The notes under the pieces were generated by a model that ran no database searches, had not been told where the DNA came from, and worked only from the letters and a program-made list of their open reading frames with translations. A program made the translations under genes and the position numbers. From Nitrospirota bacterium (GTDB taxonomy: Bacteria; Nitrospirota; Nitrospiria; Nitrospirales; Nitrospiraceae), in the NCBI GenBank assembly GCA_030645475.1, contig JAUSMA010000014.1:62001-126000 (forward strand): a stretch of DNA of 64,000 bases, given 5' to 3'. Positions 25,078 to 34,438 of the stretch are shown one piece after another; position 1 is the stretch's first letter; each line of letters begins with the position of its first letter.

Positions 25078-26243
25078 CGCTTGGAACATTGATCGTTCGC
25101 AATCTCCGGCGGCATTCCCTGCGCGTCGTACTGACGGCACTCGGCATCGCCACCGTCATCCTCGCTTTCAACCTCATCGTCACAACGGTTCGTGCCTGGT
25201 ACGCGGGCGTCGAGGCCTCAATCCCCAACAGACTGATCGCTCGCCATGCCGCCTCGCTGTCCATTCATCTTCCGCTCGCCTATCGAGACCGTATCGCCAC
25301 GCTGGATGGAGTGACCGGCGTCACCTACGCCAACTGGTTCGGCGGTGTATACCGTGACGCCAAGGGATTTTTCCCTCAGTTCGCCGTCGAACCGGCTTCG
25401 TTTCTGGATCTCCACTCCGAACTGTCGATAACGGACGAAGAGCGCCACGCCTTTCTCAGCGATCGGCGTGGCTGTGTGATCGGCCGTCGGCTGGCGGCGC
25501 TGTACGGCTGGAAAGTCGGAGACGTGATCGCGCTCAAGGGCACGATCTATCCCGGAGACTGGGAATTCGTCGTGCGAGGGATATACCGCGGCAACGACAG
25601 TGCCACGGATGAAACCTGGATGCTGCTGCGCTGGGATTACATGAACGAACGCCGGCAGCAAATAGACCCCGATCGGGCCGGCACGGTCGGCTGGTACGTC
25701 ATCCGCATCGCCGATCCGTCCCTTGCCGGGCGTGTGAGCCGGGCGGTGGATGCGGAATTCGGCAATTCCACGGCAGAGACCAGAACGGAAACCGAGCAAG
25801 CGTTTCAAGCCGGATTCGTCGCCATGTCCGGGGCCATTATCAGCGCGCTGAAACTTCTGGCGATCGTGCTGAACGGCGTCACGCTGCTGGTGCTCGCCAA
25901 TACCCTCGTCATGGCGGTGCGCGAGCGCACGAAGGAATTGGCTGTGCTGCGAACGCTCGGCTTTCGGCCAAGCCACCTGGCGGGCTTGGTCACGGGAGAA
26001 GCGCTGCTCATTGCAGGGATCGGCTCTGCCCTGGGCATCGCGATCACAATCCCCGCCTCGCACTTCTATGGGGTGCTCGTTGCCGCCAAACTGGGAAACT
26101 TCTTCCAACATCTGACATTGCACCTAAGCACACTACTGTTGAGCGCATCGGTCACGCTCTGCATCGCCGTCTGCGCAGCGGTATTCCCCATTCTTGCACT
26201 CTTGCGCGATAAGATCGCGGAGGACTTGCATAACGCCGGATAG
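25074..26243 (+). CDS. FtsX-like ABC permease (first)
   Basis: A 389-residue MacB/DevC-type permease. One N-terminal helix (about 14-39) is followed by a periplasmic domain of about 220 residues (MacB_PCD-like), then three C-terminal helices (about 265-295, 315-345, 350-380) including the typical ERTKELAVLRTLGFRPSHL cytoplasmic loop. It overlaps the ATPase gene and is followed at 11 bp by a second permease. The two would form a heterodimer. Confidence 0.9.
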   Translation: MTLGTLIVRNLRRHSLRVVLTALGIATVILAFNLIVTTVRAWYAGVEASIPNRLIARHAASLSIHLPLAYRDRIATLDGVTGVTYANWFGGVYRDAKGFFPQFAVEPASFLDLHSELSITDEERHAFLSDRRGCVIGRRLAALYGWKVGDVIALKGTIYPGDWEFVVRGIYRGNDSATDETWMLLRWDYMNERRQQIDPDRAGTVGWYVIRIADPSLAGRVSRAVDAEFGNSTAETRTETEQAFQAGFVAMSGAIISALKLLAIVLNGVTLLVLANTLVMAVRERTKELAVLRTLGFRPSHLAGLVTGEALLIAGIGSALGIAITIPASHFYGVLVAAKLGNFFQHLTLHLSTLLLSASVTLCIAVCAAVFPILALLRDKIAEDLHNAG

Positions 26244-26254
26244 GATCCTGATCC

Positions 26255-27427
26255 ATGAAACTTCTTTTGGCCTACAGTGTTCGAAACGTCTGGGTGCGGA
26301 GCAATACGGCGGCGCTGACCGTAGCCGGGCTGGCACTGGTCAGCTTGATTCTGCTGGCGGTCCTCATGCTGGGAAATGGGTTGAACCGGGCGCTGGTTGA
26401 AAGCGGTTCACCGAAGAACGTCCTGCTGCTGCGCAAAGGCGCGACCACGGAAATCTCGAGTGGGATCTACCGCGACCAAGCGCATATCGTGCGCACACTC
26501 GCTGACGTCGCACAAGCTACTGGCGGCGCCCCCCTGGCTATTCCTGAATTGGTTGTCTTGATCAGCCTCGCAAAAGATGGAGCCGATACCCCTGCGAATG
26601 TCGTCGTCCGAGGCACGCAACCGGAGGCATTCCTCCTGCGGCCACAGGTTCGGCTGAGACAGGGGCGCGCCTGGCAACCAGGCACGACGGAAATCGTCAT
26701 CGGCGCGCAAGTCGCCAAGCGATTTCTCCGCGACGGCATCGGCTCTCACCTGCGCATAGGAAAACGGGAGTGGCTCGTCGTTGGCATCACGGAGGCTCAG
26801 GGAACAGCCTTCGAATCGGAAATCTGGGGAGATGTCGACCAACTCATGTCCACCTATGGACGGGATTCCTATTCGTCCTTAACGCTGCGCCTGCCCGCCC
26901 CCTCCGCCTTCCAAGGCATCGAGGACGCGATCGGATCGGACACGCGCCTCCTCCTCCAAGTGAAGCGGGAGCGCGACTACTATCAGGAGAAATCAGTCGC
27001 GATGTCGACCTTCATTCGTCTTCTCGGACTTACTTTTACTATCATCTTCGCGTTCGGCGCCATTCTGGGAGGCACCATGACCATGTACGGAGCGGTCGCG
27101 TCTCGCACCAGAGAAATCGGCATGCTCCGCGCGTTGGGATTTCCCCGGCGGAAAATACTCGCCGCGTTTCTCCTTGAGTCTCTCATGCTCGGAGCCTTCG
27201 CGGGCCTGCTCGCCATCGGGGGAGGCATGGCATTGCAGTTTGTCACACTTTCAACGATGAACTTCAGTACCTTTTCAGAACTCGCATTTCGCCTGACACT
27301 GACCCCTGCATCCGCGCTGATCACGATGGGGTTCGCGTTGGGCATCAGCATCGTCGGGGGAATCCCTCCGGCAATTCGAGCCGCCCGTCTTCCTGTAACC
27401 GCCGCATTGCGCGCCCCAGGCCGGTAG
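26255..27427 (+). CDS. FtsX-like ABC permease (second)
   Basis: A 390-residue permease with the same layout as its neighbour: one N-terminal helix (about 18-42), a large periplasmic domain, and three C-terminal helices with loop SRTREIGMLRALGFPRRKIL. It is the last gene of the exporter operon. Sequence divergence from the first permease suggests an asymmetric heterodimer. A Fur-box-like site begins 115 bp after its stop and starts the next operon. Confidence 0.9.
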   Translation: MKLLLAYSVRNVWVRSNTAALTVAGLALVSLILLAVLMLGNGLNRALVESGSPKNVLLLRKGATTEISSGIYRDQAHIVRTLADVAQATGGAPLAIPELVVLISLAKDGADTPANVVVRGTQPEAFLLRPQVRLRQGRAWQPGTTEIVIGAQVAKRFLRDGIGSHLRIGKREWLVVGITEAQGTAFESEIWGDVDQLMSTYGRDSYSSLTLRLPAPSAFQGIEDAIGSDTRLLLQVKRERDYYQEKSVAMSTFIRLLGLTFTIIFAFGAILGGTMTMYGAVASRTREIGMLRALGFPRRKILAAFLLESLMLGAFAGLLAIGGGMALQFVTLSTMNFSTFSELAFRLTLTPASALITMGFALGISIVGGIPPAIRAARLPVTAALRAPGR

Positions 27428-27541
27428 CGCCTATTCCCTCCCATCCCAGCAACTTCTTTCTCCCTGAGCCACGATTTCAGGAAACAGAACATGCACACCT
27501 GGCGACCAGACATGGGCAAGGCAAAACCAAATCATGTATAT

Positions 27542-27560
27542 GATTTTGAGAATTGATATC
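27542..27560 (+). promoter_or_regulatory. Fur box before the tonB2-chelatase-receptor operon
   Basis: GATTTTGAGAATTGATATC matches the E. coli Fur consensus at 13 of 19 positions, counted by hand. By chance a few such matches are expected in 64 kb, but this one lies in the 188-bp gap before a TonB/receptor operon. TATGAT (27539-27544) may be its -10; no good -35 was found. Confidence 0.6.
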
Positions 27561-27615
27561 ATCATAGACCGAGGAGCTCGCCCGTCGGTTCACATACAGG
27601 AATCCATATATCGCC

Positions 27616-28752
27616 ATGACCGCGCCGACACATCACCCCCGACATCTGTTGCCAGCCTGGGGCTTCTCGTTATCCATTCACGCAATCGTGATGGGCATTG
27701 CGATCTCGCTGCTTCACGATCTTCCCAGACCACAGCCTCCTGTGCTGCGCATGGAGTTCCTCTTAACCGATCCCAAGAGTGTGACTGACGCAGCGCCCCC
27801 CCAAGACACCGCCACCGAACCGCCCTCCCCCGCAATGCCATCCTCCCCCCGCACGACCAGCACCTCGCCTACGCGCGTGATCGAGCAACGGACTCCCATC
27901 GAGTCTTCGATCGTTCAACGGATGGTGAACCCAGTCGCTACGGCTACCGTGGTACAGCGAGAAAAGAATCCGTCGGCCACGATGCACGATTCCACTCCCA
28001 TAGAAAAGCCTGCGCCAATTGAACAACAGCTTGAAACCCTGCCGCCTGTGACCGAATCCAGCAAGCCTGCCACCATGAATACCGCCGAGGCGATTGAACG
28101 CCCGGTCCTGACCGCATTCGCACACGTTACAGCGAGTCCTGCTGCGGAGCCAATTATCAAAAGCCTCCAAGATGGCATGTCGCATTCTTCATTTGCTGCA
28201 TCCGAGAGCGCTCAGGATACAACTGAGACTACTAAGAGCCTCTTATCGGATTCAGTCAATTCACCTGCTTCATCTCCCATTGACCACGCTCCCTCATCGC
28301 AGCCGACGAGCCAATCTTCCGCCACCGCGCCTCAACCAGGGCCTCAGACCGGCAACTCTTCGTCGCCCATGTCACAAATGGATTCAGGTTTACCTGCTAC
28401 CACTCCGCAACAAACTGTCGTGATGAACCATCCCGCTATCACGCGGACCATTCCATCGAGGCCGGACTATGGATGGCTGAATGAATTACTGAAACGTCGG
28501 ATCATGAGCCTGCAAGCCTATCCTCGCCTGGCACGCATGCAGGGATGGGAAGGTGTCGTCGTCGTCAAGGCCAGGATCAAGAGCGACGGCAGCTTGCTCG
28601 ACGCGGTCGTCACGGAAAGCTCGGGATACGCCTCCTTAGATGAAGACGCACTGAAGCTTATGCAGCGCGCCTGTCCCATTCGCCTACAGCAGGACCTTGG
28701 TCAATCACAGATCGATGTGCTGATCCCGATTCACTACAGACTCGAACGATGA
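27616..28752 (+). CDS. TonB family protein, second copy
   Basis: A 378-residue TonB. The N-terminal helix (about 14-33) has SxxxH (Ser18, His22). A long Pro/Ser/Thr-rich spacer spans about 45-280. The C-terminal domain has LQAYPRLARMQGWEGVVVVKARI and ESSGYASLDEDALKLMQRA. It lacks adjacent exbB/exbD and probably shares those at 10791-11580. It starts the operon that includes chelatases and the receptor, so it may be dedicated to that receptor. Its stop is next to the first chelatase gene. Confidence 0.88.
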   Translation: MTAPTHHPRHLLPAWGFSLSIHAIVMGIAISLLHDLPRPQPPVLRMEFLLTDPKSVTDAAPPQDTATEPPSPAMPSSPRTTSTSPTRVIEQRTPIESSIVQRMVNPVATATVVQREKNPSATMHDSTPIEKPAPIEQQLETLPPVTESSKPATMNTAEAIERPVLTAFAHVTASPAAEPIIKSLQDGMSHSSFAASESAQDTTETTKSLLSDSVNSPASSPIDHAPSSQPTSQSSATAPQPGPQTGNSSSPMSQMDSGLPATTPQQTVVMNHPAITRTIPSRPDYGWLNELLKRRIMSLQAYPRLARMQGWEGVVVVKARIKSDGSLLDAVVTESSGYASLDEDALKLMQRACPIRLQQDLGQSQIDVLIPIHYRLER

Positions 28753-28769
28753 AGAAAGGAAATACCTCC

Positions 28770-30458
28770 ATGTTCAAACAATCGATATCGGTCATCACAG
28801 CAGTGATGATGCTCGGTGCAAATTGGATCCCGGCCGACGCTGCCCCCTCGAAGATCGGATTTCTCGTGGTTGCTTCCGACCGAGGCTTTCTCGGCAATCG
28901 GGAACTCCGATCTCTTCTGGACGAATTTAAGAAATCCTACCCGGCCACACTAGCGTTGGTCGGGGGAAACTACTCCGGCGTAGAAGGCGAATATGCCGCA
29001 TACCTCACCCGTGCGGCCCAGGAGCTGAAGCAAGCAGGCGCCACCGAGATCGTTGCGATTCCCCTGTTTCTTTCCGAAGCCGATCCACTGCTCAAACGAG
29101 TCATGCCGCTGGTTCCCGCTTACACCGGCGGTCTTCCCGTCCGATGGGCCCCGGCGATGGCGCACGATTATCTCATCGGCCAGATCGTGCTCGATCGTGT
29201 GGAGGCCTTGAGCGAACATCCCGAATCGGAACGTTTGATCGTGGTCGCCACCGGCGCGCTCGATAGCGCCAGCGAGAAGGCGATTCGAACAGACGCCGAA
29301 CAGCTCGTCCAATACGTCGCACGATATAAGCATTTTCGAGAGGCCGAGGCCGTCGTCTACTACGATCGCGAAGCGGAGAACGCAGAGCAGAAAAATGCAG
29401 AGATCAAAGCGCGCTTGTTGGCCCAGATGGCCAAGCAAGGCCGTACGTTACTGGTGCCTGCCTTCATCGGACCCAAGTTCGACCATGCCATGTCCCTCAG
29501 CAGTTGGCTCGACGGTCAATTCAAGCAGACACAGGTCGCCTACAAACCGGAGGAATTACTCCCCCACCCCAATGCGCTGCTCTGGCTGAAGAAAACCGCG
29601 AACCGAGAAACGCCTCTGACGGCAAGCCAAATCGGTGTCGTGATCATGCCGCACGGATCGACCCAACCGTGGAACGATGCCGTAGAAAGCACGATCCAAC
29701 CCCTCATGGAGAAATATCCGATCGAGATGGCCTACGGCATGAGCGATCCATACATCATTCAAGATGCCGTCTCGCGATTGGAGCAGCGCGGGATCAGACG
29801 AATCGTCTTCGTCCGGATGTATGCCTTGGACCATCAAATGAAACCGACGACCGACTACATTCTGGGTTTGACTGAGCATGCTCCTGCCGACGGTCACGGC
29901 AGCGGACATAGCCAAACATCCGTCGCACCCCCTCAAGTCCGCACAGCCACGCTGTTTTCGACGTTTGGAGGCTATGAGCAGAACCAAGAGATTGCGCTCG
30001 TCCTTCATAAGCGGATTGCCGAGCTCAGCAAAGACCCCAGAAATGAGACCGTGCTGCTGCTCGCACATGGAGAAGCCACAGACGAAGGCAACGACAAATG
30101 GCTGGCCGTCATGAGCCAGAACATCGACCGACTCCGGCAGGACCCGCACTGCGCCAAGCTGAAAACGATCAGGGCGCTTACGGTCCGCGAAGACTGGCCC
30201 AAAGAACGTGAGAAAGCCGTCGCGGGCGTTCGTGCCACGATCGAGGAAGCCAGCAAGCATGGACGTGTCCTCGTAATCGCCAACCGGCTGTATGGCTCCG
30301 GTCCCTATAAATCGATGCTCAAGGGATTGACCTACGAGATCAACGAGAAAGGACTGGTCGATCCCGTTCTGACCGATTGGCTGCGGGACGGCATGACACG
30401 CATAACGGCTGAACTGATCCCGTCAAAGAGCGAGCAACCGGCGCAGGCGCATCCCTAG
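28770..30458 (+). CDS. exported tandem CbiX/CbiK-like chelatase
   Basis: A 562-residue precursor from ATG 28770 (AAGGA upstream). Signal peptide SISVITAVMMLGANWIPADA, then two chelatase-like units. Unit 1 (about 29-275) has its conserved strands ending VVASDRG and VVATGALD, without the catalytic histidine. Unit 2 (about 288-545) keeps His295 in IMPHGSTQP and His433 in LLLAHGEA. In CbiX-type enzymes the HGS histidine takes part in inserting cobalt or iron into sirohydrochlorin. A His-rich linker (DGHGSGH) sits within unit 2. An exported chelatase between TonB and a TonB-dependent receptor points to periplasmic metal or tetrapyrrole handling. Whether it chelates or only binds is open. Confidence 0.8.
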   Translation: MFKQSISVITAVMMLGANWIPADAAPSKIGFLVVASDRGFLGNRELRSLLDEFKKSYPATLALVGGNYSGVEGEYAAYLTRAAQELKQAGATEIVAIPLFLSEADPLLKRVMPLVPAYTGGLPVRWAPAMAHDYLIGQIVLDRVEALSEHPESERLIVVATGALDSASEKAIRTDAEQLVQYVARYKHFREAEAVVYYDREAENAEQKNAEIKARLLAQMAKQGRTLLVPAFIGPKFDHAMSLSSWLDGQFKQTQVAYKPEELLPHPNALLWLKKTANRETPLTASQIGVVIMPHGSTQPWNDAVESTIQPLMEKYPIEMAYGMSDPYIIQDAVSRLEQRGIRRIVFVRMYALDHQMKPTTDYILGLTEHAPADGHGSGHSQTSVAPPQVRTATLFSTFGGYEQNQEIALVLHKRIAELSKDPRNETVLLLAHGEATDEGNDKWLAVMSQNIDRLRQDPHCAKLKTIRALTVREDWPKEREKAVAGVRATIEEASKHGRVLVIANRLYGSGPYKSMLKGLTYEINEKGLVDPVLTDWLRDGMTRITAELIPSKSEQPAQAHP

Positions 30459-30530
30459 GCTGCCCGCCATCCGATGAAGGAACGATTCACAAACACACCG
30501 GGTTTATCACACACACAAAGGATCTGTTGC

Positions 30531-32606
30531 ATGAAGCTGCTAGAGAAGAACTGTCCCCCGAATGTTCCGTTGCTGCTCGTTGTCCTGACTGTTTCGCTCC
30601 TCCAGATCGCCCCACCACCAGTGCAGGCCGCAGAAGAGCCTCCGGTACCCGCGACCGACTCTTCCCAAGGCAATTCCGACCAACGATCATCGACGCTTCC
30701 CTCCGCCGCCACAGGACAGAACGGTCTCCGTGTCGACGATATTGTCATCACCGGGACCTGGACGCCACACGCGCAGAAGGACTCTCCGGTCGAGATTGAG
30801 CGGATCACGTCGAAAATGCTGGGACAAGCCGGGGCAACGGGCATACGGCAAGTCTTGCAGGACGTTCCCGCCATCGAGTTACGCCGGAGCGCGGGCGGAT
30901 TCCAAAACTTTCAAATTCAGGGTCTGGAAAGCAAGCACACGCTGTTTCTGGTCAATGGCCAGGAGCTCATCGGTTCAGTCGAAGGCGCCACATTTTCGCG
31001 AGATTTGCTGGCCTCCCCGGAAATCGAATCGATCGAAATCGTCAAAGGTGGAGCCTCTGTGCAGTACGGAAGCGACGCCATCGGCGGCGTCATCAATATC
31101 CGCACGAGAAAAGCCACTCAGCCGGTGGGCGCCACTCTCATCGGCCAATACGGTCGTTTCAACACCGTGACGACATTCGCTGCACCTGAATTCCGAAGCG
31201 CGGATGGGAAATTCGGCGGATACATCTCGGCCGGGGTCTCCAAGTCGGACGGAGTTGACTACACGCAGAACACACCTGCCACTAATGGCGATCCCAACTT
31301 TTCCACCAAAACCGTGAGCGGAAATTTCGACTATGCCCTTTCGAATTCCGCCAAGCTCTCCCTCTACACACACTACACCGACGATGACCGCGTGAGCCGC
31401 GGAGGGGCCACCTCCGCTTCCACGAGAACCCAGACAACCAGCAACAATGAGCGTGCCCAAACCGTACTCCGTTGGGACTGGAGTCCTGACGCGGTGTCTA
31501 CGTTGTCTTTCTGGGGCCACCACCAGACCTTTCAGAACGATTCACGAACCAACATTTTGAGCAACGGAGTTCAGAATAGGCTCTCGCGATTTACGCAAGA
31601 GCTCTGGGAACCACAATTCCAATACACGAGACAACTCGGGCAGCACCAGCTCTTCACAGTCGGCGGCGAACACGATATCCGCAAGATTCGCGGACAGAAT
31701 TTCTCCAACGGGAGCCCCATCCTCAATCTTACAGAGTCGGCAGGATGGTTCCAAGATGAGATCTCGGTTCTCCCCTGGATGGATATCCTCCTCGGCAGTC
31801 GCTACACCACGAACAGCGAGGCCGGAGGGTTCTGGAGTCCCCAAACGACCCTTCTTCTCAAGCCCGGAAACTTTCGGGGACGATTTACCTATACACGCGG
31901 TTTCCGAAGTCCTGGCCTGGACGAACTCAGCGCCTCCTTCATCGAGGGAGGATTTGCTGGAGTCGTCGGCAACGCCAATCTGGAGCCTGAAAAGTCGACG
32001 AGTTATACCGGGAATCTCGAATACTATTTCCCACGGGGCAAGATCGGAGCATCGCTCTTCCGCCATGAAGTGAGCAATCTCATCCAATTTATTGGAGGAA
32101 CCTGCTCAGGCTCCGACCTTGCAAATTTGCCGGGTATTGCAGCCCCCAATTGCCTCAAAGCACAGAACATTGCGGCCACAACGAGCCAAGGGTTCGAGTT
32201 GGAGGCGGGTGCCAGACCCGTAGATTGGCTGTCCTTCGAAACCGGCTACATGTACCTCGACTCCAAAGACGACAATACCGGGCAATACCTCTTCAATCGT
32301 TCCCGGCATGCGTGGAAAACACGGATGAACGTCGAGTACGAGGGATGGAACTTCACCACTCGCGTTCGCTACTTCTCCTCTTTTGGGTTCACCGATGCCA
32401 ATTCGAACGGACGAATCGATCGGAACCCGAGCGAGCTTGCACCCTCAAATATTCAGGTGGACATGCGGCTCTCTAAAACTCTGAAGAACGGGATCGAATT
32501 GTATCTTGGCGCCGACAATATTACAGAGTCGCGGGTCCCAGTCAGCACATCTTTTCCTCTGGAAGGCCAGCATCTCTACTACGTGGGCATGAAGATGACG
32601 ATGTAA
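30531..32606 (+). CDS. TonB-dependent outer-membrane receptor
   Basis: A 691-residue receptor. Signal peptide about 1-34, then a TonB box-like DDIVITGT (69-76), the plug with IRQVLQDVPAIELRRSAGGF and VQYGSDAIGGVINIR, and a 22-strand barrel ending YYVGMKMTM. The plug and TonB box put it in the siderophore/heme/cobalamin receptor family. I chose ATG 30531 for its AAGGA site and for the signal peptide; an in-frame ATG at 30474 lacks both. It sits between two exported chelatases, so the ligand may be a metallated tetrapyrrole or metal chelate. No FRAP/NPNL heme-receptor motif was recognised. Confidence 0.9.
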   Translation: MKLLEKNCPPNVPLLLVVLTVSLLQIAPPPVQAAEEPPVPATDSSQGNSDQRSSTLPSAATGQNGLRVDDIVITGTWTPHAQKDSPVEIERITSKMLGQAGATGIRQVLQDVPAIELRRSAGGFQNFQIQGLESKHTLFLVNGQELIGSVEGATFSRDLLASPEIESIEIVKGGASVQYGSDAIGGVINIRTRKATQPVGATLIGQYGRFNTVTTFAAPEFRSADGKFGGYISAGVSKSDGVDYTQNTPATNGDPNFSTKTVSGNFDYALSNSAKLSLYTHYTDDDRVSRGGATSASTRTQTTSNNERAQTVLRWDWSPDAVSTLSFWGHHQTFQNDSRTNILSNGVQNRLSRFTQELWEPQFQYTRQLGQHQLFTVGGEHDIRKIRGQNFSNGSPILNLTESAGWFQDEISVLPWMDILLGSRYTTNSEAGGFWSPQTTLLLKPGNFRGRFTYTRGFRSPGLDELSASFIEGGFAGVVGNANLEPEKSTSYTGNLEYYFPRGKIGASLFRHEVSNLIQFIGGTCSGSDLANLPGIAAPNCLKAQNIAATTSQGFELEAGARPVDWLSFETGYMYLDSKDDNTGQYLFNRSRHAWKTRMNVEYEGWNFTTRVRYFSSFGFTDANSNGRIDRNPSELAPSNIQVDMRLSKTLKNGIELYLGADNITESRVPVSTSFPLEGQHLYYVGMKMTM

Positions 32607-32642
32607 TTGGACTGCGAACGTTTCTTTCACTGGAGGTGCTCT

Positions 32643-33581
32643 ATGTTGTTCCTCATCATGTTGTTCATTGCCCTGCCTCTCGTAGTCGGTCCTGACGACC
32701 TGCTCGCGGCAGGTGCCCCCTCGCCGCAAGACAGCGGTCAGCAAAAGATCGGGGTCTTGCTGGTCAATCACGGATCTCGGTCCGTTACGTGGCGTCAATC
32801 GCTCTTGAACCTCGAAGCGCAAGTCGCCTCGCCAATATTGGCGCACTCGACCGTCAAGGGTCTGAAAACCGCTTTTATGGAATATACGGAACCGTCTATC
32901 GCCACCCGCATGAAGGAGTTCGACCGGGAAGGGTTTACGGATATCATCATTGTGCCGGTGTTCCTCACCGTCAGCCCGCACACGTTCGACGATATTCCGA
33001 CCATTGTGGGCTTGAAAGAGGATGCGCATTCCATGCAGCAACTCAAGATCGAAAATATCGAACGCTACACCTCGAAGGCCAAACCTCACATCACCCCGCC
33101 GCTCGACTTTACGGATATCCTTCAGCAAAACCTGCTGAGACGAGTGACCGCCCTCTCGAAGAATCCGGCCCAGGAAGGGCTGGTCCTCATCGGATACGGC
33201 GATGAGACCTACGACAAGGAGTGGGTCGAACTGTTCGATAAGGCGGCAGACTACGTTCGGCAACACACAGGGATTGCCGGGTACTCCTATGGCTGGTGCG
33301 GTCACATCGCAAACTATAAGCCTGAAGAAACGACCGCGGCAATCAATACCGTGCTCAAGAATGCGCGCACGGCCCTCGTGATCCCCGTACTCGTCGCGCA
33401 CGATGAACAGTTTCAAATCAAGATTATCGGCGATGGGATTGCCAAAGTGCCCGACAACAAGAGCCGGGTCCTCTATAAACCGGATTCGATCCTGCCCGAT
33501 CCGAATGTCGAGCGCTGGGTGGTCTCTGTGACGGATGAGTATCTGCGCAAGGTTCAGCCGCGGATATCCCGAGCCAACTGA
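32643..33581 (+). CDS. exported CbiK/CbiX-like chelatase
   Basis: A 312-residue precursor from ATG 32643 (GGAGG at 32632-32636). The signal peptide is LFLIMLFIALPLVVGPDDLLAAG. The mature part is a single full chelatase unit: IGVLLVNHGSRS holds the catalytic-type His43, and the second half has GLVLIGYGDETYDKEW, where a tyrosine stands in place of the histidine. Further histidines are in VSPHTFDD, GWCGH and VAHDEQ and could hold a metal. Periplasmic CbiK from Desulfovibrio is a precedent for an exported cobalt/iron chelatase. The stop overlaps the PepSY gene start by one base. Confidence 0.78.
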   Translation: MLFLIMLFIALPLVVGPDDLLAAGAPSPQDSGQQKIGVLLVNHGSRSVTWRQSLLNLEAQVASPILAHSTVKGLKTAFMEYTEPSIATRMKEFDREGFTDIIIVPVFLTVSPHTFDDIPTIVGLKEDAHSMQQLKIENIERYTSKAKPHITPPLDFTDILQQNLLRRVTALSKNPAQEGLVLIGYGDETYDKEWVELFDKAADYVRQHTGIAGYSYGWCGHIANYKPEETTAAINTVLKNARTALVIPVLVAHDEQFQIKIIGDGIAKVPDNKSRVLYKPDSILPDPNVERWVVSVTDEYLRKVQPRISRAN

Positions 33582-34177
33582 TGCTGGGATGGACAAGAAA
33601 TAGATTCCGCTGGCCGGAACGGGAAGCCCTGGCGCGGTTTAACCTGGCCGCGCACAGAGATATTGGATACATCTGTGCCTCCCTCATTCTCGCCTATTGT
33701 GTATCGGGCATCGCCCTCAACCACATTGGCGATTGGAACCCGGACTTCGTGATTTCGAAACGAACGATTTCCTTACCTCGTTCGTATGAGAAGACCGCCA
33801 TAACACAAGAAGCGATCAGCGATTTTGGAACGCTCGTGAATGAAGAGACCTACAAAGTCTATGACTTCCCGACCCCCGATCAAGTGAAGATCTACTATGA
33901 CAACGCCTCGCTGCATCTCAATTTTTCGACCGGGAAAGGGACCTATGAGAAAGTGGCGAGGCGACCAGTGTTGTACCAAGCCAACGCCTTGCACCTCAAT
34001 CGTCTCAAAGGCTGGAAATGGGCTTCGGACGTCTTCGCGCTCATCCTCATTATTCTCAGCCTAACCGGGCTCTTCGTCTTACGGGGAAAGCATGGGATGG
34101 CTCGGCGAGGTAAATGGCTGGTAGCGGCCGGGATGCTGCCGCCATTGCTGGCCCTGCTGATCTTCGAGCTCAAATAG
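33581..34177 (+). CDS. PepSY-associated transmembrane protein
   Basis: A 198-residue inner-membrane protein. The N-terminal helix (about 27-49, IGYICASLILAYCVSGIALNH) is preceded by His25 and contains His48. A PepSY-like segment follows (about 75-130), then two C-terminal helices (about 148-167 and 179-196) with His138 just before. This H...H layout is that of PepSY_TM proteins, some of which act as ferric reductases or heme b carriers. It is the last membrane component of the TonB2-chelatase-receptor operon. A reductive iron release role is plausible, not shown. Confidence 0.8.
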   Translation: MLGWTRNRFRWPEREALARFNLAAHRDIGYICASLILAYCVSGIALNHIGDWNPDFVISKRTISLPRSYEKTAITQEAISDFGTLVNEETYKVYDFPTPDQVKIYYDNASLHLNFSTGKGTYEKVARRPVLYQANALHLNRLKGWKWASDVFALILIILSLTGLFVLRGKHGMARRGKWLVAAGMLPPLLALLIFELK

Positions 34178-34225
34178 GCAACCAGTACTTTCAATCGCAA
34201 GAGCAACCGAACGAGGGAACATGAA

Positions 34226-34417
34226 ATGACCTGCAGAAAATGCAATGGGCTACTGATCTCTGAAAGAGTCTTGGATTTCTATGCTCACATAGAGCGCTGG
34301 AAATGCATCAACTGCGGAGCATCGGCCTCGATCAATTCATCCTCTTCAGCTCACGACAGACTCGACCGGAATGCTTCCACCTTGGAGAAAACTGCTCCTG
34401 GCCATAACCGGCGTTAG
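34226..34417 (+). CDS. small CxxC/CxxC zinc-ribbon protein, third in island
   Basis: A 63-residue protein with Cys3-xx-Cys6 and Cys27-xx-Cys30, likely binding one zinc. GAGG lies about eight bases before ATG 34226. Its spacing (CxxC-x20-CxxC) differs from the Com-like pair at 14229 and 22264, so it is only loosely related. It ends the chelatase-receptor operon and is followed by RNA-like element B. Function not recognised. Confidence 0.6.
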   Translation: MTCRKCNGLLISERVLDFYAHIERWKCINCGASASINSSSSAHDRLDRNASTLEKTAPGHNRR

Positions 34418-34438
34418 CAACTGGCATCGGCGAGAACG

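Noticed and set aside
17882-27570. ATAGACC heptamer recurring near several starts as a regulatory site
   Set aside because: A 7-base word is expected about four times per strand in 64 kb; only the longer porin-leader motif is significant.
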